DNA of 64,000 nucleotides from Brassica napus (GCF_020379485.1 NC_063444.1:7264652-7328651); one strand, 5' to 3'; positions 35,607 through 47,441 are shown, numbered from the stretch's first letter. The notes: generated by a model not told the origin, from the sequence alone. Numbers and translations: made by a program.

Positions 35607-38600
35607 CTAAGGTTCTGAGGGGCCTCCTTCTTCCATCACAGCATCCTCTCGGAAGAACTCAGGGTGATCGGTTTTAAATCGCTCTTCATCTTCCCAAGTA
35701 ACATGAATCCTGTTTTGTCTTCCCCAGAAAACTTGTACTTGAGCAATCTCACGATTCTTCAGCTTCCGAATACGCCGTTCTCCTAATCTGATTGGTCCTT
35801 CCGGATACGTAAGGTTTGTCCTCAACTCCTCTAGTCTCTCGGGTTCAACAGTACTTGGATCCCGTATATGTTTCCGAAGCATGGAAACATGAAATACAGG
35901 ATGTAGACGCATATCCTCTGGCAGATCCAAACGGTAAGCTACCTCACCAACTTTCTCGATGATCTTGTACGGACCAATGAACCTGACCGCAAGTTTCCCG
36001 ACCTTGCCAAATCTGTCCTTCCCTTTCTGTGCAGTAACTTTCAAATAGACCCAATCTCCTATCTCAAAAGTTACCTCTCTTCTTGACTGGTCTGCGTACT
36101 TCTTCTGACGGTCCTGAGCCTTCTTCATGTTGGCCTGAATCGTCTCTAGTTTAATCATGGTCTCCTGAACGATAGGTGACCCAAACATTCTTCTTTCGCC
36201 CACTTCCGTCCAGCACATAGGCGTTTTGCATGGCCTTCCGTATAACGCTTCATAAGGTGACATCCCTATGCTCGAATGATGACTGTTGTTATATGAGAAC
36301 TCGACCAACGGTAAATGCTTCTCCCAAGTTCCTGCCCAATCGAGAATACACATCCGAAGCATGTCCTCGATGGTCCGAATGGTTCTCTCCGTTTGGCCAT
36401 CTGTTTCTGGATGGAACGCCGTACTTCTGAATAGTTTAGTTCCCAAGGCTTCTTGCAGTGCTTCCCAAAATGATGCCGTGAACCTTGGATCGCGATCTGA
36501 GACGATGTCTGAGGGTACTCCATGTAACTTCACGATTTGGTCGATGTACAGCTCGGCCAATACTTCAACTTTATCAGTGTCCCGCATAGGCAACAAGTGT
36601 GTAACCTTGGTTAACCTATCCACAATCACCCATATCGAGTTGTTCGATCTACCTGGAGCAGTGGGTAATCCGGTAATGAAATCCATGGAAATCGAGTCCC
36701 ATTTCCATTGAGGTATCGGAAGACTTTGTAACAATCCTCCTGGTACTTGATGCTCGACCTTGACTTGTTGACAAGTTGCACACTGAGCAACCCATTGCGC
36801 TACTGACCTCTTCATGCCCGGCCAATGATAGTATCTTCTTATGTCTCGGTACATCTTTGAACTTCCAGGATGGATACTAAGTAAAGAATGGTGTGCAATC
36901 CTTAGTATCTCATCTCTCAGCCCTTGTCCTTTAGGAACCGTGATCCTCCCATTAATTAGCAAGGTTCCATCCTCCGCCAAGTAGTATCCAGCATTATTTG
37001 GCCCGGCTTGTCCTTTGAGTTCTTCAGCAATCTTCAGTAGCTTCTCATCCTTAATTTGTTCTTCTCGAATTCTCTGAATCAAGCTGGCCTGATTCACCGC
37101 TTGAAGTCCCAATGGCTCGCTCGCTTGCCCTTCCAAAACGACCAACTTCACTTGTTTCAACTCTTGGTTCAATAGCTCCACTTCTTTCTCCAAATCTGCG
37201 TCCAACTTTCTTCGACTTAAGGCGTCCGCAACAACATTCGCTTTACCAGGATGGTAGCGAATCCTTATATCGTAGTCTGCCACAAACTCCATCCACCTAC
37301 GCTGGCGCAGGTTGAGATCTGGCTGAGTGAAGAGGTATTTAAGACTTTGATGGTCCGTGTATACCTCTACTTCTTCTCCATACAAGTAAGATCTCCAAAT
37401 TCGCAAAGCGAACACTACAGCCGCTAACTCCAAGTCATGTGTACTGTAGTTATCCTCATGCTTCCGTAGTTGTCGTGAGGCATACGCGATGACTCGCCCA
37501 TCTTGCATAAGAACACAACCTAACCCAACTCGTGAAGCATCCGTGTAAACCGTGTAAGGTTTACCTTGCTCGGGCAAAGCTAACACAGGTGCGGTCGTGA
37601 GAGCTTCCTTCAACTTCTTGAAAGCCTTCTCGGTTTCTTCCACCCATAAGAAAGGAACTCCTTTACCGGTAAGTTTAGTTAAAGGCTTTGCAATGGAGGA
37701 AAAGTCCTTAACAAACTTCCGATAATAGCCCGCAAGTCCGAGAAAACTCCTTACTTCCGTCACAGTGGTAGGTCGAGGCCATTCCCGTATGGCTTGGACC
37801 TTTTCTGGATCAGCAGCAACGCCCTCTCCTGATACTATGTGACCCAGAAATCCTATCTCTCTCTTCCAAAACGAGCACTTGCTGAACTTGGCAAATAGCT
37901 TCTGATTCCGTAACCTTTCCATAACCAGTCTCAGATGCTCTTTGTGCTCCTCCTTACTTCTCGAGTACACCAGGATGTCATCAATGAAAATGATCACGAA
38001 CTTGTCGAGATAGTCGTGAAACACTTCATTCATCAAACGCATGAAAGCCGCAGGTGCGTTCGTGAGACCAAAGGGCATAACTACAAACTCGTACTGCCCA
38101 TACCTCGTCCGAAACGCCGTCTTCATAATGTCTGACTTGGCAATAGGAATTTGGTGATACCCTGATGCCAAATCAATCTTCGAAAACCAACTAGCTCCCT
38201 TTAGTTGGTCTAACAACTCGTCTATCCTCGGAAGAGGATACTTATCTTTTATCGTGATGTTGTTGATACCACGATAATCGATACACAACCTCATGCTTCC
38301 GTCCTTTTTCTTCACAAATAGCACAGGAGCTCCCCAAGGTGAAGAGCTCGACCGAATGAATCCCTTTTCCAATAGATCTTCCAATTGCTTCTTTAGTTCA
38401 GCCAACTCCGCAGGTGCCATCCGATATGGTGCCTTAGCTATAGGTTTTGCTTCAGGCTCCAAATTGATCGTAAAGGGATTACTCCGAGGTGGAGGTAATT
38501 CCTTTAGTGGTGCAAAGATATCCTCGAACTCTTGGACCACTTCTATGTCTTCGACCTTAACTTCATCATTAGTGGCTCCTCCACTAACCGATAAGGTCAC

Positions 38601-39034
38601 CAAATATACTTCCCCATCTTGAAACAAATCTTGTACTCTCATTGCTGCTACCAAAGACACGGTCATACTAGGACTGATTCCATAGTACACCATCTCTGGT
38701 CGTTTGCCTCTGCCAAACAACAACCTTCCCTTTCCACAGTCGATCTGAACTCTGTAGCCCGATAACCAATCCATTCCAAGGATTACTTCGTACCCTTTCA
38801 AAGGCACGACTAACAAATCTGCCACAAACTCTTTGCCTTGAATGACCAATGGAACATTCTTGATACACTGATCTGCTTGAAGGGTTCGGTCTGCGGGGGT
38901 CAAGACGGCCACGTTTATCCTGTCAACCACAAAACAATCCCAAAACCGGGCAGCTACTTCAGGGGTCACAAAACTATGTGTTGCCCCCGAGTCGAACAAT
39001 ACATGTGTGGGTTTACCAGCAACATGTATGGTTC
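35607..39034 (-). CDS. Tekay pol: protease, RT, RNase H, integrase, chromodomain
   Basis: The frame is uninterrupted. Protease has [10 protein letters not shown] near its start. RT has [11 protein letters not shown] and the catalytic FIDD near 37970. RNase H has [11 protein letters not shown] and DALSRR. Integrase has an HHCC zinc-binding region ([16 protein letters not shown]) and the DDE residues in [16 protein letters not shown] and [11 protein letters not shown]. The end carries a chromodomain-like segment ([15 protein letters not shown] to TDHPEFF), which in chromoviruses directs integration to heterochromatin. An ATG exists at 39041, but the natural N-terminus is probably reached by splicing from gag, which is why I start the call at 39034. 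All domains look intact, so the enzyme is likely functional. Confidence 0.92.
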
Positions 39035-39226
39035 CTGCCACAGTAACCCAATCAACAATATCTCAATCACAAAAACTAATCAAAATTCGCACAACCATCA
39101 ATCATCAATCCAAAATTTCTAAACGCGCAACCTAGCGATCAAGCAATCTATACTTAACCAGCATACTAACTAGGTTTCAACAACTAAATTCCATTCAATA
39201 AACAGAGGAGGTTAAGCACCCAATAC
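39035..39226 (-). other. Intron-like segment between gag and protease (192 bp)
   Basis: On the minus strand the segment begins GTATTGGG after ACAG and ends TGTGGCAG before GAACC. It is T-rich and contains stops in the gag frame, the first at 39197-39195. Removing it joins PITG of Gag to TIHV of protease without a frame change and recreates the usual residues before the protease active site. The length is a multiple of three, so the flanking frames agree even unspliced. Splicing is inferred, not shown. Confidence 0.65.
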
Positions 39227-40610
39227 CTGTGATGGGACCGCTTGACGGTCCTGCATTGTCTGGGTTTTCTACCCCTAAGGCATAAACTCTACCTCCTAGG
39301 TTTTGTTTCTTTGGTGCTGGCTCAATAGCTGGACGGCTAGGAGGAGCTCGGATCGCGAGAGGGGTCGCAGGGATTGGCTTGTTTGGACATGACGATGCAT
39401 AATGGCCCTTCCTTCCACAGAAGAAACAAGTAACATCTTCCATCCTCAGCGATGAATAACCCTGCTGGTTACTCCATGGGTTATTCCGCTGATTTTTGGG
39501 ACAAAACCTCGAAATATGTCCCGGCTGATCACATGTGTAACATACCCCAGTGTTACCACGATTGTTGGCTTGGCCTCCAAGTCCTCGCCCTTTTCCTTTG
39601 TAAGATCTTGGACCCTTGTTGAAATTTGGCCTTTCTCCTTGGCTAAACTTGGTGTGTCCACCAGAATGTGGTAAGGTCTTCCTTTCAGCCTCCAATACAG
39701 TCTCAACATTAACAGCCTTTTCTACCAGATCCGATAAGCTGCTAAAGTTGCTTCCAGCTAAACGACTTCCAAGCTCCGGCTTCAATCCGTACATAAAGTT
39801 ACGGATCATAGTTGCTTCATCTTCACGCCCATCAAAAACATGTCGCCTCAACCTTGTGAACTCAGATTCGTAACTCCTCACTGGCCTATCTCCTTGAACA
39901 AGGTTCATGAATTGGCGCTCCAACCGATGCTTTGCTTCTGGAGGAAAATATTTCCTCTCAAACTCTCCCTTGAACGATTCCCATGATGTGATGGTGTGTC
40001 CACGCTGCCTGTCTATACTGTCCCACCATCCTGTTGCGTCGCCTTCCAAATAGTACACCGCGATCTTCTTCTGATACTCCTCCGGACACTCCATAGCCTC
40101 AAAGTTCTTCTCCATCATAGTAATCCACTTGCCGGCTTCAATAGGATCGGATCCTCCTTTGAACTTGTAGGATCCAATGTTCTTCATGGTAGATAATAGC
40201 TTGGAAACTTCAGGGGGTTGAGTACGCCTGCCTTGGTTACCAAGTGCCTCGGTCATCACGTCATGTAAAAGCTTCAAGGTGTTTTCCGCTCCTTGATCTT
40301 GTGGTCCTTCAGTGGCACGGTTCTGATCTGGCCTTGGGTGTGATTGAACGGATTGATCATGTTGATGTCTCCGGTCCCAATTACGACTTGGGCCAATACT
40401 CGCCAAACTGTCTTCCCTCACTCTAGTCCTGTTACCGTACACAGGAAAAGATCTTGTTCTCTGCAGAGGGGTCCTATCGTGTCCAAACATCTCACTGATG
40501 CCATTTCCATCCTCCTGATCTGATCTGTAACCCAATCCTCCGCCTGTCCAATCCATACCCTCTCCCCATATCCGACCTCGTCCATCATCACCTGTCCCGC
40601 GATTAGCCAT
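39195..40610 (-). CDS. Tekay gag
   Basis: The frame from ATG 40610 to TGA 39197-39195 encodes about 471 residues. A Retrotrans_gag segment (GWWDSIDRQRGHT, FERKYFPPEAKH, VRSYESEFTRLRRHV) is followed by two CCHC knuckles, CYTCDQPGHISRFC and CFFCGRKGHYASSC. Gag packages RNA and forms the particle. The frame is also open upstream to 40784, with other possible ATGs. I chose 40610 because it begins MANRGTGDDG after a gap from the primer site. It directly follows GTGTGCAG, which is acceptor-like. The last ten residues are encoded by the intron-like segment. Confidence 0.85.
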   Translation of the reverse strand: MANRGTGDDGRGRIWGEGMDWTGGGLGYRSDQEDGNGISEMFGHDRTPLQRTRSFPVYGNRTRVREDSLASIGPSRNWDRRHQHDQSVQSHPRPDQNRATEGPQDQGAENTLKLLHDVMTEALGNQGRRTQPPEVSKLLSTMKNIGSYKFKGGSDPIEAGKWITMMEKNFEAMECPEEYQKKIAVYYLEGDATGWWDSIDRQRGHTITSWESFKGEFERKYFPPEAKHRLERQFMNLVQGDRPVRSYESEFTRLRRHVFDGREDEATMIRNFMYGLKPELGSRLAGSNFSSLSDLVEKAVNVETVLEAERKTLPHSGGHTKFSQGERPNFNKGPRSYKGKGRGLGGQANNRGNTGVCYTCDQPGHISRFCPKNQRNNPWSNQQGYSSLRMEDVTCFFCGRKGHYASSCPNKPIPATPLAIRAPPSRPAIEPAPKKQNLGGRVYALGVENPDNAGPSSGPITGIGCLTSSVY

Positions 40611-40731
40611 CTGCACACAGTCAAAAGGGTAAGTCATATTCCTACTACGGGAAGCGGCTGGTTTCCTAATCATCTTTTTGCGACTCATTTGACTCGATAA
40701 AATCATTAAAAGCACTTGTGTCACGCATGGA

Positions 40732-40752
40732 CGAAACCATGCTCTGATACCA
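40732..40752 (-). other. Primer binding site (tRNA-iMet)
   Basis: On the minus strand TGGTATCAGAGCATGGTTTC lies four bases inside the 5' LTR edge, matching initiator methionine tRNA over an unusually long stretch. Confidence 0.95.
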
Positions 40753-42485
40753 CCTCTGTAACGCCCCCGAACCGTTCTAGGCATAGGTCAAACCACCGGC
40801 CAACAATCAAACAAGAACATGACCGACGGCCGACCGTCTACCAAGGATCGGGAGTGCTACATGACGGGTTAACGGCCGATCCGGCCAAGGTCACGAAAAG
40901 TGCAATTCGTAACTAGGCCAGGCCGCCCACTAACACGTCCCGTCAGACCAAAGCCTAAGGCTTCTCAACCCGTACTCCAATCTGACGTTGTGTTAGCTCG
41001 GACAAGCTAATATCAGAACAACAAGGCAGTTTCACAAAACATTCGCTTTATTTATCTTATATAATATCTGGTTTATAATACACAAAATATTATACAAGTG
41101 GTGGCATGCCAAGAAAGCGAAAGTACATACTTATAGTCTGAAAGCGTCTTAAGCAAAAAGATGCAAATCTACACCAGCCAGCCTAGCCTCCCGCGCTTTC
41201 TACAAGCTCACTACTGGTCACCTGAAAACAACAACGAGTGAGGAGTGAGTAATCTAGCATTACTCAGCGAGTTACAATCCCCCACTAACAAATACAACCC
41301 CTCGCTATCCCACCCCAAACAATCTAAAGCGAGAGGTTCACCTAACAACACAATTTAATAACAATAAGCAATATCAGAAATACGCAGCGGTAAAAGATAG
41401 CAAGATAACTAGCATTATGCTAATTACTAGCTCATCACCAAACTCAAACTCGATTTAAACCAGGGTTTAACAACCCAAAACACGATATATATATATATAT
41501 ATCAAACTCGGGCCCTGGTGACGTTATGTTCCTCCTTCACTATCGGCAATATCCTATCTTCCTACCACGAAGGCCAAAAGAAGGAACTTTCAACCGACCG
41601 CGGCCCACAGTCCTTCGGGTCACCGCGCGACAGCCCACAGTCCTTCGGGTCACTGCCACATTACACCGTCGTGTAATCACTCAGCCATAGGCCATGACCC
41701 CGTCTATCTGAGTCTTCCCGATCCAGCGAATAAGGGGTTTCCTTGAACCCGCCGGGTACGAGGTCTGAAGGAACACTAACTCACCCCAATATGCCTAGCA
41801 TTGTGGGTTACACAAATGCTGTCGGCCAATATACGATTAATACTAAACCCGGTAAAAATAACACAAGGTTTCAAGTAATAATCACAACACAATCAACCAC
41901 ATTCCAGAATCTAGCATAAAGACTAATTCCAGAATACCTAACTATCCACAACTTAGCGATATCATCTAAGCATTCTGCATTCGCTAACTAACCAATCAAC
42001 CTAACCATTAGCATGCTACTACGGTTCTCAAACAATAACAAGCATGCCATCAACTCAATCAACATAACCTCAATTATTCAAACCGTTACTCAGTTAGACC
42101 CGGCCTCCTGCCATGATCCAACTTCCAAGTAACGGGATCCTGCATGAAAACAACTCAGCAATCAATCGATTATAACTCACAGTTTTTGGTTGACCGTGGC
42201 CTTGACCCCAAACCCGACTTCTGCGATCCGAACCCTTTCCCGACCTTCACAAGTAGACCCTCTTCTTGACTGAACTCCACTTGAACTGGTCTCCACTAGA
42301 ACTGATCTCTCTTCACTTGAAAAGAGCCTTCTCCAAGTGCTGACTCAAAATCGGCAGAGTAACTGTTCTCGAAAACTGCCTAAATCACTCGAAAACTATC
42401 GAAACTCGATCTTTCTTTGCTTTCTCTTTATGTTTTGAAGTAGGTTTGATGTGTTCTGGATGGTTTGAAATGAGAGGGGGTCGTG

Positions 42486-42498
42486 GCCTATTTATAGG
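42486..42498 (-). promoter_or_regulatory. TATA box of the Tekay 5' LTR
   Basis: CCTATAAATAGG on the minus strand, with ATTGG upstream and the 51 bp repeat array (about 42566-42986) further upstream. It would start the full-length RNA roughly 30 bases to the left. Confidence 0.7.
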
Positions 42499-42565
42499 AA
42501 TCAGCAACCAATCAGGAACAAGCCGTGTGGCAGCCCGTGTGTCGCTTCGCATGGCTCCGGACGCA

Positions 42566-42986
42566 TGCGCGGCGGCACCTCGTGCTCCACATGTCCTTCA
42601 GCATGGCCTGCTCACATGCAAGCTGACACCACGCCCTCTACCTGTCTGAATGCATGGCCTGCTCCCATGCAAGCTGACACCACGTCCTCCACATGTCTGG
42701 CCGCATGGCCCGGTCGCATGCATCGCGACACCTCGTGCTTGGCCGTTCCACCTCGTGCTCCACATGGCTGGCTGCATGCCTCAGTCTCATGCAGGATGAC
42801 ACACCCCACGTCCAGATGGCCTGCTGCATGACTGAAGTGCATGCAGGTCGACACCCCATCTCACACATGGCTGGCCGCATGCTTCGGTCGCATGCATCGC
42901 AACACCTCGTGCTTGGCCGTTCCACCTCGTGCTCCACATGGCTACTTGCATGTACAGGTTGCATGTACTGCTACACCTCCTGCTTC
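42566..42986. repeat. About 51 bp degenerate tandem repeat in the Tekay 5' LTR
   Basis: This is the same array as at 34680-35100, practically unchanged. It lies in U3 upstream of the TATA box. Confidence 0.75.
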
Positions 42987-43455
42987 CCTTGACACACACA
43001 CTGACAGGAGCTTGCCACCACGTCCTGAACACACACATCTCTAGCCACCTCGAGCTTCTCGGTCAATTGTCCGATATCGGCCTTCTAGTGAATTTTTTTT
43101 TGTCCCGCGATCACTCCCAATATTTTTCGACGCCCGTTCTGATGATCTGATTATTTTTAATAAGCTCCAAATGAATCCTGACTTGATGGAAAATATTTCC
43201 CGAGTTTCCGGCTTTTTCGAAAAATTCCATAATACCGAAATTAGGGTTTTTCGCCCAATTTCCGGTCTTCCTGTTGTGCTTCCAAAAGTGTCATGCTTCA
43301 AACGTCCTTTGAGTAAATATACCACATTGTCTAACCATTGTCTAGTGGGATACTTGACTCATGGTTCAGACAAAAACAATCTGATCGTCCACGACTCGAT
43401 CACCCAAAGGTTACTCGACCATTTTTTTTTTTTTTTAACGGGTTTCTACAACGAC

Positions 43456-44459
43456 TGTGTTGCCGGTCGGTCCACCGGCGAGGTCGATCGTGCCGCGGAT
43501 TGGCTCGCCGGCGAGCTCGATCGTGCCGCGGATCGGCTCACCCGGCAAGCGCGGCCAATTCTCCATGGACCATTCCGAACCCGGTCCCATCCCATAACCA
43601 TGCATCTTTGTCCTAGGTTTCCGTAACTCAGTCCTCGGGTCCGTGGATACGACACCAATGTTCCGTCTAAAAAACATCGTAGAAAGTATTCGGAAAGTTG
43701 GGAAGGTTATGTCTCTCGAACAGTTTCCTATTATTCGTAGTAGAGCAGGTTACGGTTAACTTAACACCAACAGCCTCGGCTATGCGAAGAAACAAGGATC
43801 CGTTGGAAGAACCATGCCTATACCAACGGCTACTTCGCGAGTAAAATCGTAAAAACGCTTAAGTCTCGATACGGCCGAAAGAGGGTCCGAATTGCGGACA
43901 ACGGCCCATCTTTGGTCCCAAAAGACTTGAACCCAAAAACTGGTACGACGGTTTATCGCATCCGCGGGAAGAGATAAATGTCAAATTTCCGAAGATAATC
44001 ACAAAAAGAAGGAAATATGGAAAAGCCCGCTTCGCGACAAATCCGGCCCGAGAAGAGGTAAACCGACCTAAGGAGGAGTATATAAGGAGGACCTAGGACG
44101 AAGAGAAAAGAAAAGAGCATTCTGCGAGCAAACTTAATACTTAGAGCAATTTAGGTTTTTTTCCGTTTTTACTACCGAGCTGCGACTCGACTAGGTTAGA
44201 ACTTAGGTGGCTAGACTAGCGAACATACCGATAGCTCTTGTGGCCTAGGATCTTACCTGTTGTTCACGCTCAAACACAAATTTGGAAATAAGACCTCTTT
44301 GTTCCCTTTTTGCTCTTTTACGATTTATTACTTTCGAATATTTCATATTGATTGTGTTTTGTGTGGCCCAGCAGATAATCGGGACCTTCAGGGAAGGCTA
44401 GGTTAACTTGGCTTTCCTCCGATTAACAAAACTTGACGGTGTGAATTTCGGTTCCCACA
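43456..44459 (+). repeat. Tat-like 3' LTR, right part
   Basis: It resumes after the second ACGAC copy (43451-43455) and ends CCCACA. It contains a block at about 43602-43644 that the 5' LTR lacks. The copia sequence follows after the ATCTA duplication. Confidence 0.9.
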
Positions 44460-44464
44460 ATCTA

Positions 44465-47283
44465 CGCCTCCTTCTCTATCTTTTTCTTCGTCTACTAGTA
44501 CTTCTATGACGGATTGGCATTCACGCTTAGGTCATCCGGCTGATTTTAAAAACTATGCTTTCAAAGTTTTCTTTACCTTTATCTTCAAACGTTTTGCTAT
44601 TCAAGCCATGTAATGCTTGTTCAATTAATAAAATGCACAAGATGCCCTTTTCTACTTCAACGCTTAAGTCATCTTTTCCTCTTGATATAGTATTTTCTGA
44701 TGTATGGACTTCACCACTTGTGCCAATAGATGACTTCAAGTATTATGTGATTTTCGTGGATCATTATACACGGTATACGTGGCGATATCCTTTGAAAAAG
44801 AAATCACAAGTTCATGATGTTTTTCAACGATTTAAAGCACTTGTAGAAAATCGTTTTCAAACAAAGATTAGGACTTTATATACGGATAATGGAGGTGAGT
44901 ATATTGCTCTTACTGCTTTTCTTGCAAGTAATGGCATCTCTCATTATACTACACCTCCACACACGCCTGAACATAATGGTATAACGGAAAGAAAGCATCG
45001 ACATATTGTCGAAACTGGTCTTGCTCTCTTGTCTCAGTCTTCAATGCCACGAGCCTATTGGACTTATGCTCTAGCTACGGCTGTGTATCTTATTAACCGT
45101 ATGCCTACTTCGGTCTTATCTAATAAATCTCTTTTTAAATGTCTTTTTATGCAAACTCCTAATTACTCCAAACTGAGAATTTTTGGTTGTTTGTGCTTTC
45201 CATGGTTAAAACCTTATACTTCACATAAGTTAGATTCTCGATCTGCTCCATGCACCTTTTTGGGTTACTCTACAACACAAAGTGCATATTACTGTCTAGA
45301 TAGAGCTACATCTAGGATTTACACTTCAAGACATGTTGTGTTCCATGAATATGTTTATCCTTTTGCTCTACCTAACCCACTAACGTCTGATTCTATGCAA
45401 GAGAACTGTGATGCAGAAACAATGCAGGTACAATCACCATCAGTTCTGATCATTCCTCAACAGTCCTCGACACCATCTGTTCCAACGCCATCACCACCGT
45501 CCTCGACACCACCTCCAACTCAGCCTATCCCTCACTCAACACCTTCGATAGCAACAACACCAGCTCAGCCTAACACGTCTCCATCTGCAACAGCGCCATC
45601 AGCTCCCCCACCTATAACCCATCAACCTCAACAACCGCCAACAGTACAACCTACAGCGCCTACTACCGCAACAACCACATCATCTCCATCACAAGAAGCT
45701 AGACCTCAGCAACAGCCAACAAGAACCTCTCAGCACCAACGCAAACCAGTCACGAAGCTCAATCTCAGTGCGGTATCTGTTCCCATGTCAGAGAAGATAC
45801 CCACAAGCGTTGCTGAAGCACTTAAAGATCCTCGCTGGCGTCAAGCGATGATAGATGAGATCAACGCTCAACTACGGAACAATACTCTGGATTTGGAGTC
45901 TCCCACACTAGCTGCTAATGTTGTTGGTTGCCGATGGGTCTTTACAATCAAGCGTAAGGCTGATGGTTCGGTTGATCGGCTCAAAGTGCGTCTTGTTGCG
46001 AAAGGATTCAATCAGAAAGCTGGTATTGACTATCAAGATACCTTCAGTCCAGTGGTTAAGCCAGCCACCATTCGTCTTGTCCTCAGTGTTGCAACCTCTT
46101 CACAATGGCCAATACGTCAATTTGATGTCAATCATGCCTTCTTACAAGGCAAACTTGATGACAAGGTCTTCATGATGCAACCACCGGGCTTCGTTGATAA
46201 AGACAATCCTCTCGCAGTGTGCAGATTAAATAAAGCTATCTATGGTCTCAAACAAGCTCCCCGGGCTTGGTATAATGAGCTCAAGAGTTTCCTGCTTCAA
46301 TCTGGCTTCAAGAATTCTTTGGCTGATGCGAGCCTTTTCATCTTCAACAACAAGGGAGTCCATCTCTATATGCTCGTCTACGTCGACGACATTATCCTTA
46401 CTGGAAACAGTCAATCCCATCTCGATCACTTTATCACTGCCTTATCAACTCGTTTTTCTCTAAAAGACTTAGGCCGTCTTTCATTTTTCCTTGGTATTGA
46501 AGCTCATTATTCTGCTCAAGGTCTATTACTAACACAACATCGTTACATTGCAGATCTTTTACACCGCACAAAGATGATGGATTGCAATCCTGTGCCGACT
46601 CCCATGTGCACAAACAAACCTCTTACGCTTACCTCTGGTGTTCCATTGCAAGATCCGACGCAATACAGGGCCACGGTAGGCAGCCTGCAATACCTTTCAC
46701 TTACTCGTCTGGACATTCCTTCGCAGTCAACAAGATGTCTCAATTTATGCATTGCCTTACTGATGAACATTGGAACGGTGTGAAACGCATCCTGAGATAT
46801 CTTTCTGGCAGCAAGACTACAGGGATCTTTCTCTCCAGTCGCAACACACCTTCTTTACATGCCTATACAGATGCAGATTGAGCTGGGAATCGTGATGATT
46901 ACACATCTACTGGCGCATACATAGTCTACTATGGGAAGCATCCCATCGCATGGTCATCTAAGAAACAAGCCACAGTTGCCCGTTCTTCGACTGAAGCTGA
47001 GTACCGGCCTATTGCCTCTACAGCTGCTGAGGTTTGTTGGCTGATGTCCTTGATCGATGAAATGCAGATTCCGACAGCAAACACACCTACAGTCTACTGT
47101 GATAACATAGGAGCAACCTATCTCGCGGCAAATAAACAGAACCAAGTACAAGCCAGCAAAATAAGAGTCTCACATGTAACCTCTGCTGATCAACCGGCAG
47201 ATGCTCTCACCAAGCCTCTCACACAGTCCAAACATGACAATCTCTGCAGCAAGATCGGCCTCGCCAAAGGCGGTCCATCTTGA
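44465..47283 (+). pseudogene. Copia integrase-RT-RNase H part
   Basis: It continues the copia gene after the nested insertion. The GAG-pre-integrase box DWHSRLGHP lies near 44514. Integrase residues are visible in FSDVWTSP, LYTDNGGEY and HTPEHNGITERK. A Pro/Ser/Thr/Gln-rich linker follows. RT shows GCRWVFTIKRK and the catalytic YVDD near 46380. RNase H shows SSTEAEYR near 46990. Frame changes occur between 44465 and 44555 and near 46715, and TGA replaces the usual Trp codon at 46879-46881, so the protein is not made intact. Confidence 0.9.
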
Positions 47284-47290
47284 GGAGGCA
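47279..47290 (+). promoter_or_regulatory. Copia polypurine tract
   Basis: CTTGAGGAGGCA lies immediately before the 3' LTR and matches the usual copia pattern of a G/A-rich primer next to the LTR start. Confidence 0.7.
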
Positions 47291-47441
47291 TATAGGAATA
47301 GAAAAGTATATACACATTCATAACAATATGTTCTCAATGTCAATCACATTAATCACAAATATACCTTAATGTGCTCCTCTTTACCCGTATATTAGAGAGC
47401 CTCTCCCTGTCAATAACATTATTGAATTCCATAACTCAATA
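47291..47441 (+). repeat. Copia 3' LTR (151 bp)
   Basis: It begins TATAGGAATAGA and ends AACTCAATA, paired with the LTR at 25033. The five bases outside (CATTA) do not match those left of the 5' LTR (GATGC). Confidence 0.85.

Larger units (their letters stand above)
32871..43450 (-). mobile_element. Tekay-type chromovirus (Ty3/gypsy), young and apparently complete
   Basis: The element is on the minus strand, 10,580 bp, with TGTAACG...TTTCTACA ends and exact ACGAC duplications (32866-32870 and 43451-43455). Its 2.7 kb LTRs differ by about nine substitutions plus small length changes in simple runs. It has a tRNA-iMet primer site, open gag, open pol with a C-terminal chromodomain, and a polypurine tract. 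Large LTRs and a chromodomain fit the Tekay/Del clade. Gag and pol are separated by a 192 bp intron-like segment. Confidence 0.93.
40757..43450 (-). repeat. Tekay 5' LTR (2694 bp)
   Basis: It pairs with 32871-35572. Visible substitutions include those at the positions matching 33146, 34128, 35152-35156, 35166 and 35325. This copy carries the promoter for the element's own RNA. Confidence 0.95.
26701..44459 (+). mobile_element. Pol-less Tat-like gypsy retrotransposon nested in the copia element
   Basis: The element starts TGTTGGGG and ends CCCACA. It is flanked by exact ATCTA duplications (26696-26700 and 44460-44464). It has LTRs of about 1.36 and 1.50 kb, a gag and protease region with stops, a non-coding 3' region with an antisense coding relic, and a polypurine tract. 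No RT, RNase H or integrase is found, so it is non-autonomous. Its 3' LTR is itself interrupted by the chromovirus at 32871-43450. The antisense relic and Gag type point to the Tat lineage. Confidence 0.88.
25033..47441 (+). mobile_element. Ty1/copia retrotransposon, split by nested insertions
   Basis: Paired short LTRs (25033-25190 and 47291-47441) flank a copia Gag-Pol. The initiator-Met primer site TGGTATCAGAGC follows the 5' LTR directly. The coding region stops at 26700 inside the region after protease and resumes at 44465, because a Tat-like element sits in between. The domain order Gag, protease, integrase, RT, RNase H is that of copia. The Gag type resembles the Ale/Retrofit lineage, but I am not certain of the lineage. 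Frameshifts and a stop make it dead. LTR ends appear to be TA...TA, and no clear target duplication is seen. Confidence 0.92.

Noticed and set aside
44527..44739. Minus-strand open frame over the copia integrase start
   Set aside because: It is a shadow frame of the copia gene. The plus strand has the conserved motifs.
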